The notes under the pieces: model-generated
Database searches by the model: none
What the model was told of the DNA's origin: nothing
What the model saw: only the letters and a program-made list of their open reading frames with translations
Shown here: positions 1 through 9,900 of the stretch, piece after piece
Position numbering within the stretch: the first letter of the stretch is position 1
Layout of the letters: every line of letters starts with the position of its first letter
Made by a program: the position numbers and the translations under genes
Assembly: GCF_000186865.1 (NCBI RefSeq)
Contig: NW_008705570.1
Span: 777,044 to 841,043, forward strand
DNA length: 64,000 nucleotides
DNA from: Aureococcus anophagefferens
Lineage: Eukaryota; Sar; Pelagophyceae; Pelagomonadales; Pelagomonadaceae
Direction: 5' to 3'

Positions 1-106
1 AATCGAACTGGTCCGTGTCTTTGGTGTAGCGGTCGCTCCAGTAGGTGGCTTTCCCGTAGGGCGTCGAGGCGGTGCCCACGAGGTTCTCGACGCCGGAGCG
101 GTCCAT
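1..106 (-). CDS. N-terminus of a methyltransferase-like protein (partial)
   Basis: The coding region runs off the left edge, so only the first 35 codons are visible. The ATG lies at 106-104 on the minus strand. The translated start contains PYGKATYWSDRYTKDTDQFD, which resembles the opening of eukaryotic METTL13/EFM-type lysine methyltransferases, where a YGxxxYWxxRY-like segment precedes the SAM-binding fold. No SAM motif is inside the window, so the function is inferred only from this short stretch. It is head-to-head with the next gene (ATG at 392), leaving about 285 bp that must hold both promoters. The alternative is an unrelated protein sharing a short aromatic motif. Confidence 0.5.
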   Translation of the reverse strand, partial: MDRSGVENLVGTASTPYGKATYWSDRYTKDTDQFD

Positions 107-391
107 CTTGTCGTCTCTTGCCGGGTGCTTTTCTCAGCGGGTTTGGCGCCCGCCCCAGTCGAGAATCGACGAGATCGTTTGTGGAGATTTAAGCGGCGAC
201 AACCTCGCCATCTGCGCGGCCGTTTGTGACTCGATCTGGGCGTGCGACCCGTAACTGCGGCTCTGCTTCCGCGCACGACCCCCTCCCATCGCCTTCAAAC
301 CAGACTCCCCCAAAAAAACACAAATCGCATCGCCCCCCTGCTTTGGAAATCCACAAACAAGAGCCGAACGCAAAAACACGATCGGAAAGCG

Positions 392-1096
392 ATGAACTGG
401 AGCTCGAGCCTTCAGACCATGCCTTCGGCGTCGCCGACGAACCGGCCGTTGCACAACTACCCGCCGGCGCACGGGTTCCACCCCCACGACACGGAGATCG
501 TCCTCTCGTCCGTCGGTGCGCCGCACCGGCTGGCCGCGGCCGCGGCCGAGCACCGGCACCTGCACAACACGACGCCCTGCAACACGCAGGAGTCCGACGA
601 GATGATGGACCACGACCTCGCCCTGCGCCGGCACCCGGGCCTCGCGCTCCGGGAGCAGCTCGGCGGACCCGCGGGCGCGGGCCTCCCGCGGCTGACCATG
701 GGCGAGCAGCTCGGCTGGCCCACGTCCTCCGCCATGGTCCCCTTCGACCGCTGGGCCGCCGCGCAGCCGCCGCTCCCGAACGTCACGAACGCCGCGTCGC
801 GGCGGCGGCGCCGCGACGAGGGCGACCTCCTGCCGGAGAAGCGGCGGCGCTACGACGACGGCGACTCCATGGACGCGGAGCTGTCCAACGACGGCCTGGA
901 GAACGAGGCGCCCGTCCACGAGCTCATCGAGAACCGCCACTTCCCGGGCGCGCCCAACGGCGGCATCCGGGAAGTGCCGGCCGGCGGCGCGGTTCCGGCG
1001 TTCGTGCCGAACGCGCAGCCGGCCTTCGTGCCCTGGAACCCGTGGCAGCCCGACGCCGTGCAGAACCCCTGGTCCAAGAACTGCCGGCCCTACTAG
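392..1096 (+). CDS. Unknown basic, probably nuclear protein
   Basis: An open frame of 234 codons from ATG 392 to TAG 1094-1096. The same frame is open upstream to 242, giving a possible longer form of 284 residues, but the 392 start precedes the region that looks coding. I do not recognise the family. The protein is rich in His, Pro, Ala and Arg and contains two clustered basic stretches (RRRRR and EKRRR, roughly residues 130-155) that could act as a bipartite nuclear signal. The C-terminus is rich in Pro, Trp and Asn. No membrane segment or signal peptide is visible. It shares a ~285-bp head-to-head interval with the methyltransferase-like gene. Coding status rests on the open frame and the GC-rich codon bias shared with neighbours. 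Confidence 0.5.
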   Translation: MNWSSSLQTMPSASPTNRPLHNYPPAHGFHPHDTEIVLSSVGAPHRLAAAAAEHRHLHNTTPCNTQESDEMMDHDLALRRHPGLALREQLGGPAGAGLPRLTMGEQLGWPTSSAMVPFDRWAAAQPPLPNVTNAASRRRRRDEGDLLPEKRRRYDDGDSMDAELSNDGLENEAPVHELIENRHFPGAPNGGIREVPAGGAVPAFVPNAQPAFVPWNPWQPDAVQNPWSKNCRPY

Positions 1097-1155
1097 GACG
1101 TCCTAAGACGCAAGACTCCTTTAAGTCCGAACCATCGGTCGCCAGCTCAGTCGTC

Positions 1156-1210
1156 CCGCCACGAGCGCCACAGTCGCCACTGGCACAGCGACGTCGGCGC
1201 TCGTGGCGGG
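1156..1210. repeat. Perfect 15-bp inverted repeat (hairpin)
   Basis: The arm CCCGCCACGAGCGCC near 1156-1170 is repeated as its reverse complement GGCGCTCGTGGCGGG near 1196-1210, with about 25 bp of loop. It lies between two converging genes and overlaps the repeat shared with 2569-2625. It may be a transcript 3'-end structure or a relic of the duplicated fragment. Confidence 0.6.
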
Positions 1211-1241
1211 GCTCGCGGTGGCGGAACTTATGAGGTCCTGA
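1188..1241 (+). repeat. Copy 1 of a ~50-bp repeat next to a gene 3' end
   Basis: Positions 1188-1228 match 2569-2609 at 40 of 41 bases, and a shorter AGGTCCT block follows in both copies. Read on the plus strand, each copy ends an open frame with the residues TSALVAGLAVAEL and a stop a few codons later (here at 1239-1241). Each copy abuts the stop codon of a minus-strand gene. It is either the C-terminal end of a duplicated gene fragment or a shared 3'-flanking element. Confidence 0.7.
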
Positions 1242-1252
1242 TTTGGGACGCT

Positions 1253-2263
1253 CTAGTAGGGGAACGGGGCGTTGAAGAGCGCCTCGCAGCCCTCCGGGAT
1301 GTCCTCGGCGCCGCGGCAGATCTGGAGCGCGCGCGTGACGCGAGAGCCCAGGAACGGCGCGAGCGCGCGGACGCCCTTGTCATCAGCATAGGTGAAGTTT
1401 TTCACGGCATCCATGGTGATCACGGGGCTTTCCTCGTCGTCTTCATCGCAGAGCGTGAACCAGAACATGTCGCGGCGGCTGCTCGAGAACCAGTCCGAGT
1501 GCTCCCAACCGCCCCCGAAGACCTCATTCGCTTGAGAGTATGACTCGCAGCGCGATGCTTCGCAGCACTTGATGTAACACAGGCGCAGCACTAGAAGCAT
1601 GGCGGGCGAGCAGCGGTGCGTGTCATTCATCGCTCCCCAATACCACATGTGTTCATTCTCTGGAAAGCCCTCGAAATCATAATACCCGCTGAATCTCACG
1701 TCGCGGTTCCTCAAAGTGTACCCTTTGCCGAACGACTGCGGGCACGCGCGAACTTCGCGGCAGACGTCAGATTGCCAGGTGACCATCTCGGAGACGCGCT
1801 GGATTGGAGCAACTTCGCGCCAGGCGGCGACGCCGGCCTCCCACATCGCCTCGCTCACCCAGATGTTTTTCAGGCAGCCCTCGCGAGTTTGCCAAGGACA
1901 CTTGCGCAGCTTCTCGGCGATCATTTCCTCCGTCATGGGGATGTACGTCGCGTGGTAGTTCTCGATCATGTAGTCGTAGCGCGGGTCGTAGCCGGTCCCC
2001 TTGTAGTACTGTTCCGCGTCCTTCTCGGGATCGTACTCCAAGTTGCCCACCGAAAGGAGCGGAAATGCGACGTCGAGCGCGTCCGCCGCAGCCAGCCAAC
2101 GTGCGCGCAGCGGCCCCTCTACATTCATGGCATACGTCCGCTCCGATGCCAAGGCGAAGCGAGCCAGGGTCTCGCAGTCGAAATGCTCGCAAAGAACCTC
2201 GGCGTGCGCCTCGACGAAGTCCAAGAACGCCGAAGCCTTCGCACCACGGGTGCGGGGCGCCAT
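1253..2263 (-). CDS. Unknown protein with F-box-like N-terminus
   Basis: An intronless 336-residue frame from ATG 2263 to TAG at 1253-1255. I do not recognise the family with certainty. The first 70 residues read like the short helical F-box-type module found at the start of many algal proteins (a Leu/Phe-rich segment around LARFALASERTY followed by a Trp-containing helix). The rest is rich in aromatic residues, Cys and acidic residues, and has no signal peptide, membrane segment or clear repeat. It could be a SCF-type adaptor, but this is inference. The 3' end lies 12 bp from repeat copy 1. Base composition is lower in GC than neighbouring genes over about 1380-1800. Confidence 0.6.
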   Translation of the reverse strand: MAPRTRGAKASAFLDFVEAHAEVLCEHFDCETLARFALASERTYAMNVEGPLRARWLAAADALDVAFPLLSVGNLEYDPEKDAEQYYKGTGYDPRYDYMIENYHATYIPMTEEMIAEKLRKCPWQTREGCLKNIWVSEAMWEAGVAAWREVAPIQRVSEMVTWQSDVCREVRACPQSFGKGYTLRNRDVRFSGYYDFEGFPENEHMWYWGAMNDTHRCSPAMLLVLRLCYIKCCEASRCESYSQANEVFGGGWEHSDWFSSSRRDMFWFTLCDEDDEESPVITMDAVKNFTYADDKGVRALAPFLGSRVTRALQICRGAEDIPEGCEALFNAPFPY

Positions 2264-2621
2264 ACGGGGCGGCGGCGGATGTCAACGCGCTCGGTGCACG
2301 CCTCGAGATTTTGAAATTACCCGAGCAACAAGAATCGCCAAGGCCGGCCCAATCCGTTCATCCCGAGTGGTCGGCAGCGATACAGCTGTAGGAGCTGTAC
2401 TAGGAGTGTAGACGCGGTTGTTACATTGTCCGGCTACCTACTGGAATCTCAACCGCGGCGCTCGGCCTCTGCCGCGTGGCGCTCGCGGGCCAGCGCGACG
2501 GCGCCGTCGCGCTCGCGTGCGCGGCGCACGCGACCCAGGGCGAGCCCGCGCGGGCGGCGTGGGGCGCGGCGACGTCGGCGCTCGTGGCGGGGCTCGCGGT
2601 CGCGGAACTACTTAGGAGGTC
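2264..2621. other. Intergenic interval holding a gene-fragment-like frame and repeat copy 2
   Basis: A 358-bp gap between the start of one minus-strand gene and the stop of the next. It contains a plus-strand frame open from 2404 to the stop at 2623-2625, and the repeat described separately. No other gene is seen. The promoter of the gene starting at 2263 must lie here. Confidence 0.6.
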
Positions 2622-2625
2622 CTAA
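2433..2625 (+). pseudogene. Orphan C-terminal coding fragment with repeat copy 2
   Basis: The plus-strand frame ending at 2623-2625 encodes about 60 residues of Ala/Leu-rich, membrane-like sequence that finishes TSALVAGLAVAELLRRS. Its last 41 bp (2569-2609) match 1188-1228 with one mismatch. No upstream exon or start codon with coding character is visible, so it looks like a duplicated and truncated gene end. It overlaps the stop of the minus-strand MYND gene by 4 bp. The alternative is a non-coding 3' element shared by two genes. Confidence 0.35.
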
Positions 2626-3813
2626 CTAGGACTAGGCAGGTGGTCGCGCTGACCACGGTCTATCTCTTGCCATTCTCGAAGGACATCAATGGCATCCTCC
2701 TGGCCCTTGGCGGCCGCACGCACGAACCAGCGTTTGGCTTCGTTAACGTCCTCGGGGACTCCATCGCCCTTCGCATAGCAGAGTCCCACATTGAGCTCGG
2801 CTTCCGTGAGACCCTGTTCGGCGGCGAGTTTGTAGTAGCGGAAAGCTTCCGCAGCTTTCTGGAGAGCCTCGGCATGGTTCGGTGACTCCTCAATCTCCAC
2901 GCGCAGCATATTCGCGTAGTTCTGCTGCCCCCAATGAGAGCCCTGATCGGCGGCCATGAGATACAGCTGCAGCGCTTTTGACCAGTCCATCTTCTTGACA
3001 CCTTCTCCTTGCTGGTACCGGAGCCCAAGAGCGACCATCGCCTCCACGCAACCGAGCTCGACGGATCGTTTGAAAAATTTCACAGCCTTCCTTGCAGATC
3101 TCTCACAGCCCAACGCGCCATCCATATACATCTTTCCCATATGATAGATAGCTTCCGGCACTTCATTCTGTACGTGGCGGCGGATGTGCACTAAGTATGC
3201 CGCATTGGTCCTGTAAGGTGGCGCCCGACAGAGAGGACAGGGCTCAACGCCCATCTTTTCCATGCACGGCTTGCAGACTCTCCGACAGCAACAAATACGA
3301 AGCACGAAAGGATCATTCACGTCCCACTCCTCGAGGCAGATCGGGCACCGCGACCCGAAACGCGCCGACGTCGGCTCCGGCTCCGGGTTCGCCTCGCGCC
3401 GCGCGCGAGCCGCCTCGTGCTCCGCGGCGATGCGCGCGCGAACCTCGTCGGCGTGCGACCGCGGCGCGGGGCCGTAGACCGGGGGCGACGGCGGGGACGG
3501 CGGCGCTTCCGCCCGCGCCGCCTCCGCCGCGCGCTCGGCTCGAATCTTCTTGCACGCCTTGCGGTGCCCGCGATCGCGCCAGTCGATTCTTTGACAGTCC
3601 GTCGAGCAGTACCTGTGACGGGACGCGTCGGGCCACCCCCGGCCCCATCGCGCGCGTCGGCGCCGGGCGCTACTGCGTCGTGCCGCACGGGCAATTCAGC
3701 AAGGTCTTCGGCTTCACTCCGCAGATCGTGCAGGTCAGTCGAAGCTGCAGTGCTTTCGCCCGGGCCTTCTTGGCCTCGTACTCCTTCTGTTTCTCGACGT
3801 ACTCTTGCTTCAT
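2622..3813 (-). CDS. MYND / RING-like / Sel1-repeat protein, one 61-bp intron
   Basis: Exon 1 is 3813-3674 and exon 2 is 3612-2622, giving 376 residues. The intron (3613-3673) starts GTAGCG and ends CACAG. Splicing joins the two halves of a MYND zinc finger: TCTICG...NCPCGTTQ, then YCSTDCQ...GHRKACKK, about residues 28-66. A cysteine-rich RING-like finger follows at about 135-176 (CPICLEEWD...CPLCRAP), then Sel1-type helical repeats at about 195-365 (motifs such as AIYHMGKMYMDG and LNVGLCYAKGDG). MYND and Sel1 modules are protein-interaction platforms, and the RING-like finger could give ubiquitin-ligase activity, though this is not shown. Unspliced, the frame stops just after the first half-finger, which supports the intron. 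The alternative is two separate ORFs, which would break the zinc finger. Confidence 0.85.
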
Positions 3814-3995
3814 CTCGAACGATCGTCGACGGGGCGGTGGCGAATTGCGGCGGCGAATTGTGGGCGGGCCGGGTCGATCGGTCTCCTTGTGGATGCTCGC
3901 CAAGCCGAGCGTAAGCCGCCTGGGAGAGGTTGGGAGGCCAACTCCCGGACCCGCTACCACCGCCTCTAAAAAAAACACGGAACTCATCGTTGACC

Positions 3996-6900
3996 TTACA
4001 CGGGGATGGGATCCGGGTAGAGCTTGAAGGTCGCCGCCATGGTCGCCCGGAGGCCGTCGTCGAAGGGGTCGTCGTCCGGGAAGGGCTCGTCGCCGAGCGT
4101 CGCGTCGTCGTCCGAGTCCGGCGCCGCGGCGGCCGCGCACTCGGGCTTGCGCGCGTGGCGCGGGTAGGCCGACGACGCCGGCCGCGCCGCGGCCGCGGCG
4201 ACGCGCCCCCCCGACAGCGCCGCGTCGAGCGCGCGCTGCCAGCGCTTGGCGGTTTTGGCGTTCGTGGCCTCGTGGCGCGCGTCCAACTTGAGCTTCTGCT
4301 TCGCGAGCGCGCGCTTCGCGTTCTTGGACCACTCGGCCTTGACCTTGCGGAGCCAGGCGGCGCAGCGCTCGCGCAGCTTGAGGAGCGTCGCCGCGTGCGT
4401 CGCGTCGCGGTCCGCCAGTTCCTTGGCCGCGTCGCGCTTCGCCTGCTCGACGTCGCGCATCACGGAGCGGATCCGCGCGTCGTGGTCCCGCAGCTTCGCC
4501 GCGCAGTCGCGCTCGCCGTCGGCGCGCGCGCGGCGGTGCTGCTCGCAGCGCCGGCGCTCGTCCTCGAACGCGTCGCGGAGCTCGAGCGACTGAGTGCGCC
4601 AGTAGTCGAGCTCGCGCGCCGGGGCCGCCGGCGGCGGCGTCGACGGCGGCGCGCCCGGCGCCGCGCCGTAGGACGGCGCCGGCGACGCGCCGCGCGCGTA
4701 GGGCGACGCGGCGTAGGACGCGTAGGACGCGCCCGCGGACGGCGGGTAGGCCGGGTACGCGCCGGGCGGCCCCGCGGCCGCGAGGCCCTCGGGCGTCGAC
4801 CCGAGCGTCGGCCCGCCGACGTAGGGCGGCGGCGGCGTCCGCGGGCTGACGACGCGCGCCGGCGCCTGGGCGAGGAGCTCGTCGCGCGTCACGCGGAGGC
4901 CGACGGCGGACTTGGCGAGGACGTCGCGGTCGTCGGCGCTGTGGAGCGCCACGGTGGACGCGACGGCGTCGACGGCGTCCGCGGCGCCCGCGACGGCGTC
5001 GGCCGCCGCGCGCCGCGCGTCGTCGGCGGACCGCGCCGCGTCCGCGAAGACGCGCCGCGTCGCCGCGTCGCGGCGGCGCGCGACGTCGAGCGCCAAGGGG
5101 TCGCCGCCGAGGTCGTCGCCGCCGTCGAGCGCCGCGAGGACGCACCGCGCGCGCGAGTCCGCGGCGGCGAGGGCCGCCGCGCTCTCGACGGCGCGCGCGG
5201 CCTCGGCCCGGCGCCGCCTCTCGCGCTCGGCCTCGAGGTCCGCGCGCGCGGCCTTGGCGCTCTGCGCCGCTTCGCGGACCATGGCCCCGAGCTGGCCCAC
5301 GTAGGCCTCGGGCGGCGCCGCGCCCGTCGCCAGCGCGACGCGCGACGACGGGTCCCGGGGCGCGTCGACGTCGAGGGCCGCGGCCTCCCACACCGCGAAG
5401 ACGCGGCTCTTGAAGTCGGTCTGCGCGTGGCTGACGCAGGACTCGGCCTCGGCGGTCTTGAGCGTCGCCGCGGCGGCCTTGGAGCTCGCGTCCTCGCAGG
5501 CCGCGGCCGCGGACGCGCAGCAGGCCGCGGCGTTGGCCTCGGCGCGGCGCGTGCGCTGCTCGAGCGCCGTCACGGTCGCGGACCAGCGCTCCTCGACGAC
5601 GCTCAGCTGCGCCTCGTAGTCGCGCGACACGTGCTCCAGCTCCTCGGCCTTGGCGTCGCGGACGCGCTCGAGCTCCCGTTCCAAAGACCGCGTGCCGGCC
5701 TCGCGCTGCTCGCGCTTCGCGGCGTCGCGCTCCCGCCGGAGCGTCGCCTCCAGCTCGCCCTTGGCCTTCGACCGCGCGGCGTCTAACGCCGCAGCGTGCT
5801 GGACGCCGAGCGCGGCGACGGCGACGGCGTGCGACTTCTCGAGCGACGCGACCGCGGCGCCGTGGGCCTTGTCGGACCGGGCCAGGGCGCGCTTCACGGC
5901 CTTGTCGATGGCGTCGCCGAGCGACGTCGCCGACAGCGACAACTTGGTCGCGAGCTCCGCGTCCTTCTCCGCGAGGCACGCGGCCAGCGACGTGTCGTGG
6001 TTCGCCTGCAAGCGCAGCGCGACGGCCCTTTCCGCGTCCCGCACGGCCGCCGCCTTCTCCTTGTCGCACTCCGCGCGCGTCAATTCGACGGCGCGCGCGA
6101 CCTCGGTCAACGCCTCCGACTTCTCGCCCTCGCACTCGCGGCGCGTCCACTCGACGGCCTCCGCGACGGCCTGGGCCTGGATGTCCTCGTAGGCCTGGCG
6201 GTGGAGCTCCAGCGTCGCCGCGCACTCCTGCTCCTTGGTCCGTACGTCCTCCGCGAGCGCCTCGCAGCGGAGCCGCCAAGAAGCGGCCTCGCGGTCGACG
6301 CGCGCCGCGTAGGTCTTCTCCAACTCGCCGCAGGTCCGCTCGAGGACCTCCGGCAGCGTCGGCGACCCCGCGCCGGCCCGCGCGGCCTCGAGGCGCGCCT
6401 CGGCGACGCCCTCGGCGCGCGCGACGTCGACGCGGGCCGCGACCTCCGACTCCGCGGCCTTCAACTTCGCCTCGAAGCGCTGCGTCACGAGGCCCACCTC
6501 GCGGCGCGCGGCCTGCAGCGCGTCGCCGTGGTCGACCTTGAGCGCCTCGACCTCCGTCTCGTAGTTGCCCTTGAGCGAGTCGAGCGACGACGCGTGGGCC
6601 TCGAGCTTCTCGTCCATGAGCGACACGGCCGCGGCGTGCTCCCGCTTGAGCGTCTCGACGTGCGCCGCGTGCGACGCCTCGAGCTCGCCGACGCGCGCCT
6701 CGTGCGACGCGTGGAGCGACGACTTGGCGCGCTCCGCGTCGTCGGCCTTGGCCTTCGCGCGATGCAGGACGCGGTCGTGGTCCTCGCGGAGGTGCGCGAG
6801 CGCGACGGCCTTGTCCTCGCGCGCCTCCGCGAGCGCGGCGGCGACGCGGCCGCGCTCCGCGGCGACGCGCACGGCCGCGGCGGCGACGGCGCCGGCGACG

Positions 6901-9900
6901 CGCGCGTCGAGGCCCCGCTCGAACTCCAAACCCGCGGACTCGATGGCGGCGCGGCAGGTCTCGAGCTCCTCCTTGCAGCGCGCGGCCTTGGCCCGCTCGT
7001 CGTCGCGCGCGGCCTCGACGGCGGCGGCGATGGCCTCGTTGGCGACCGTGAGCTCGCGGAGGACCTCGTGCTTGTCGTCCTTGGACGCCTCGAGCTCCTC
7101 GGCGTGCGCTTTGCGGACCTTGGCGACGGCCTGCTCGACCTCGGCCCACTTGATCAAATCGAGCTCGGATCGTAAATCGGTGACGACGCGCGCCGTGTCC
7201 GCGGCGGCCGCCGCGCGGCACCGCGAGAGCTCGCGGTCGAGCTCCAAAGCCGCGAGGTCCGCGCGCTCGGCCTCGCGCGCCTCGAAGCGCGCCGTCGTCG
7301 CCTCGTTGGCCTTGGAAACGGCGTCGACGACGGCCTGGGCCGTCGCCGCCGCGAGCCTGCCGTCCTGCGCGTCGAGCGCGACCCTGGCGTCGACCTCGGC
7401 GTCGGACGTCGCGCGCGCGACGGCCGCGTCGACGGCGGCGGCCTTCTCCGCCTCGAGCTGCGACACGAGGCCCTCGACGGCCTCGACGGATCGCATGGAC
7501 TCGCACTTGCGTCGGGCGTCGTCGCGCGCGCGCGCCGCCTCCGCGAGTTGCGACCGGAGGTCGACCTGGGCGGCGCGGCTCTGGGCCAGCGCCGTCTCCC
7601 GCGCGCCTAAAGCCGCCTCGAGCGCGGCCTGCTTGGACGACGCGGCCTCGAGGGCCGCCTGCTGGAACGCGAGGGCCTCGTCCTTGACGGCGACGTCCGC
7701 GGAGCGGCTCAGGGACGCCGACTTGGCCTCCTCCGTGGCGACGCGCAGCGCGCGCTCGAGCCGCGCGCCGTCGACCTTGCAGGCCTCGAGCGACGCCTCG
7801 AGCTCGCCGATGGTGTCGTCCTTGGCCCGCGCGAGCTCGGAACTGAACGCCGCGTCCTCGCCCTGGCGCGCCCCGAGCGCGGCGAACGCCGCGGCGCCCG
7901 CGGCCGCCGCGGCGTCGCCGGAGCGGACGGCCGCCGCGAGGTCCGCGGCGGCGGCGGCGGCGCCCGCGGCCGCGCGGGCCTCGGCGCGGTACTGCTTGGC
8001 GACGACGAGCGCCTCGAGCTCCTCGACGCGCGCCGCGGCGCCCGCGAGCGTCGTCCGGGCCTCGGCGGCGTCGCCGTCGGCCGCGGCGAGCGCGTCGGCG
8101 ACGGCCGCGGCCGTGGCCGCCTCGAGCGCGTCGACCGCCGCCGCGCGGTCCGACGCCGCGGCCTCGCGCGCGGCCTCCAAAGCCTCGGCGTGGGCGGCCT
8201 CGGCGTCCTCGAGGGCCCGCTGGGCCGCCGCCAAAGCCTCGGCGTGCGCGGCCTCGGCCTCCTCGTGGGCCTTCTGGGCCGCCTCGAAGGCCTCGGCGAA
8301 CGCGGCCTCGGAGTGGGCCTTCTGGGCCGCCTCCAGCGCCTCGGCGTGGGCGGCCTCGGCGTCGTCGCGGGCCTTCCGGGCGGCCTCCAACGCCTCGGCG
8401 TGCGCGGCCTCGGCGGCCTCGCGGCTCTCGCGCGCGTGTTCCAAGGCCGCGACGTGCGCTTCCGCGGCCTCGCGGTGGCTCCGCCGCGCCTCTTCCAGCG
8501 CCTCGCCGTGGGCCGCCTCGGCCTCCTCGCGGCAGCGCTTCGCGTCCTCGAGGGCGCGGCGGTCGCGCGCCGCGTCGGCCCGCGAGGCCTCGCGGTCGGC
8601 CTCGGCGTCGCCCAGCTCCCGCGTCAGCCGCGCGGCCATCTCCTCGAGCTTCGACCGCTCCATGTCGGCCTCCGCCGCGTGGGACGCGGCCGTGGACTCG
8701 AGCTGGGCCGCGAGGTGCGTCCGCGCCTCGACCTCGAGGGCGAGGGCCGCGGACGCGCGCGCGGCGACGGCGTCCGCGGCGTCGGAGAAGCGCAACGCCT
8801 CCGCGCGGTCCGCGGCGGCCGTCGCGGCCTCGGCCATGGTCGCGTCGATCTCGGCGCGCAGCGTCGCGTTGGCCGCCTCGACGTCGTGGTTCCTCGACCG
8901 CAGGGACCGCGTCTCCTCCGCGCGCGCGTCGCGCTCGGACGTGAGCGCGGCGGCGAGCGAATTCGCCTCGAAGGACGCCTCCGCGTGGAGCTGGCGCAGC
9001 CCCGCCAGCTCCTCGCGCTCGACCTTGGCCACGGCGGCGCCGAGCTGCGACTTCTCCGCGGCGTAGGACCGGCCGAGCTTGTCGAGCTCGTCGCGGAGCC
9101 TCGCGTTTTCGGACGCGGCCAGCGACGCCTCGCGCTTCCGCTCCTCGGACAGGCGCCGCAGCGCCTCCTCGGCGGCCTTGAGGCGCTCGCGCTGCTCGCG
9201 GCGGCGGCTCGACGTGGCCTTGTGGGCGTCGATGGCGTCCTTGGCCTCGTCGAGCCGCGCGGGCCGCGCGTCGCGCGCCTTCTCCGGCGTCGGCACCAAA
9301 TAGTCGTCGAAGACGGACGCGTCGTCGTCGTCGGCCGCCGCGGGCCGCGGGCTCGCCGTCGACGACGACGACCGCGGCGACCCCTCGGGCGACGGCGCGA
9401 CGGCGAAGGGCAGGATGGCCGCGGCGATGTCGTCGTCGACGGGCGCGTCCAAATCGACGCCGACGGGTCCGCGGACGCCGCCGCGGTCGCTCCGGACGCG
9501 CTGCGCGAGCTTCGCCTCGAGCTTCTCCGCGCGGCGCTCTGAGGTTTGGAGCTCGTCGCGCACGGTTTCGAGGGCGGCGTCGCGCCGGGCGACCTCGCCC
9601 AGCAAAGTTTCTTTTTCTTCCGCGGCGTCGGTCAACCGCGCTTCTAGAGCGGCGACGGTCTCTTCTAAAGACCCGACGGCCGCGTCGCGGTCCCGCGCCG
9701 CCTCCAACGTCGCCGCCGCGGCCTGGGCGAGCACGGCCTCGAGCTTCTCGGCGTGGTCCGTCTCGCGGGCCTTGGCGACGGCCTCGAGCGTCGCCTTCTC
9801 GAGGAGCCACGCGGCCTCCTTCTCGCGGAGCGCGGACGCGACGGTCGCGTCCTCGCGCTCGAGGTCGTCGACGAGCGACGCGGCGTTGTTGTCGAGGGAG

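Noticed and set aside
3670..9810. A 2,046-codon frame overlapping the giant coiled-coil gene on the same strand
   Set aside because: It is Arg/Gly-rich and lacks domain character, except for its last residues, which belong to the separate MYND gene. It is a shadow of GC-rich codons in the coiled-coil frame.
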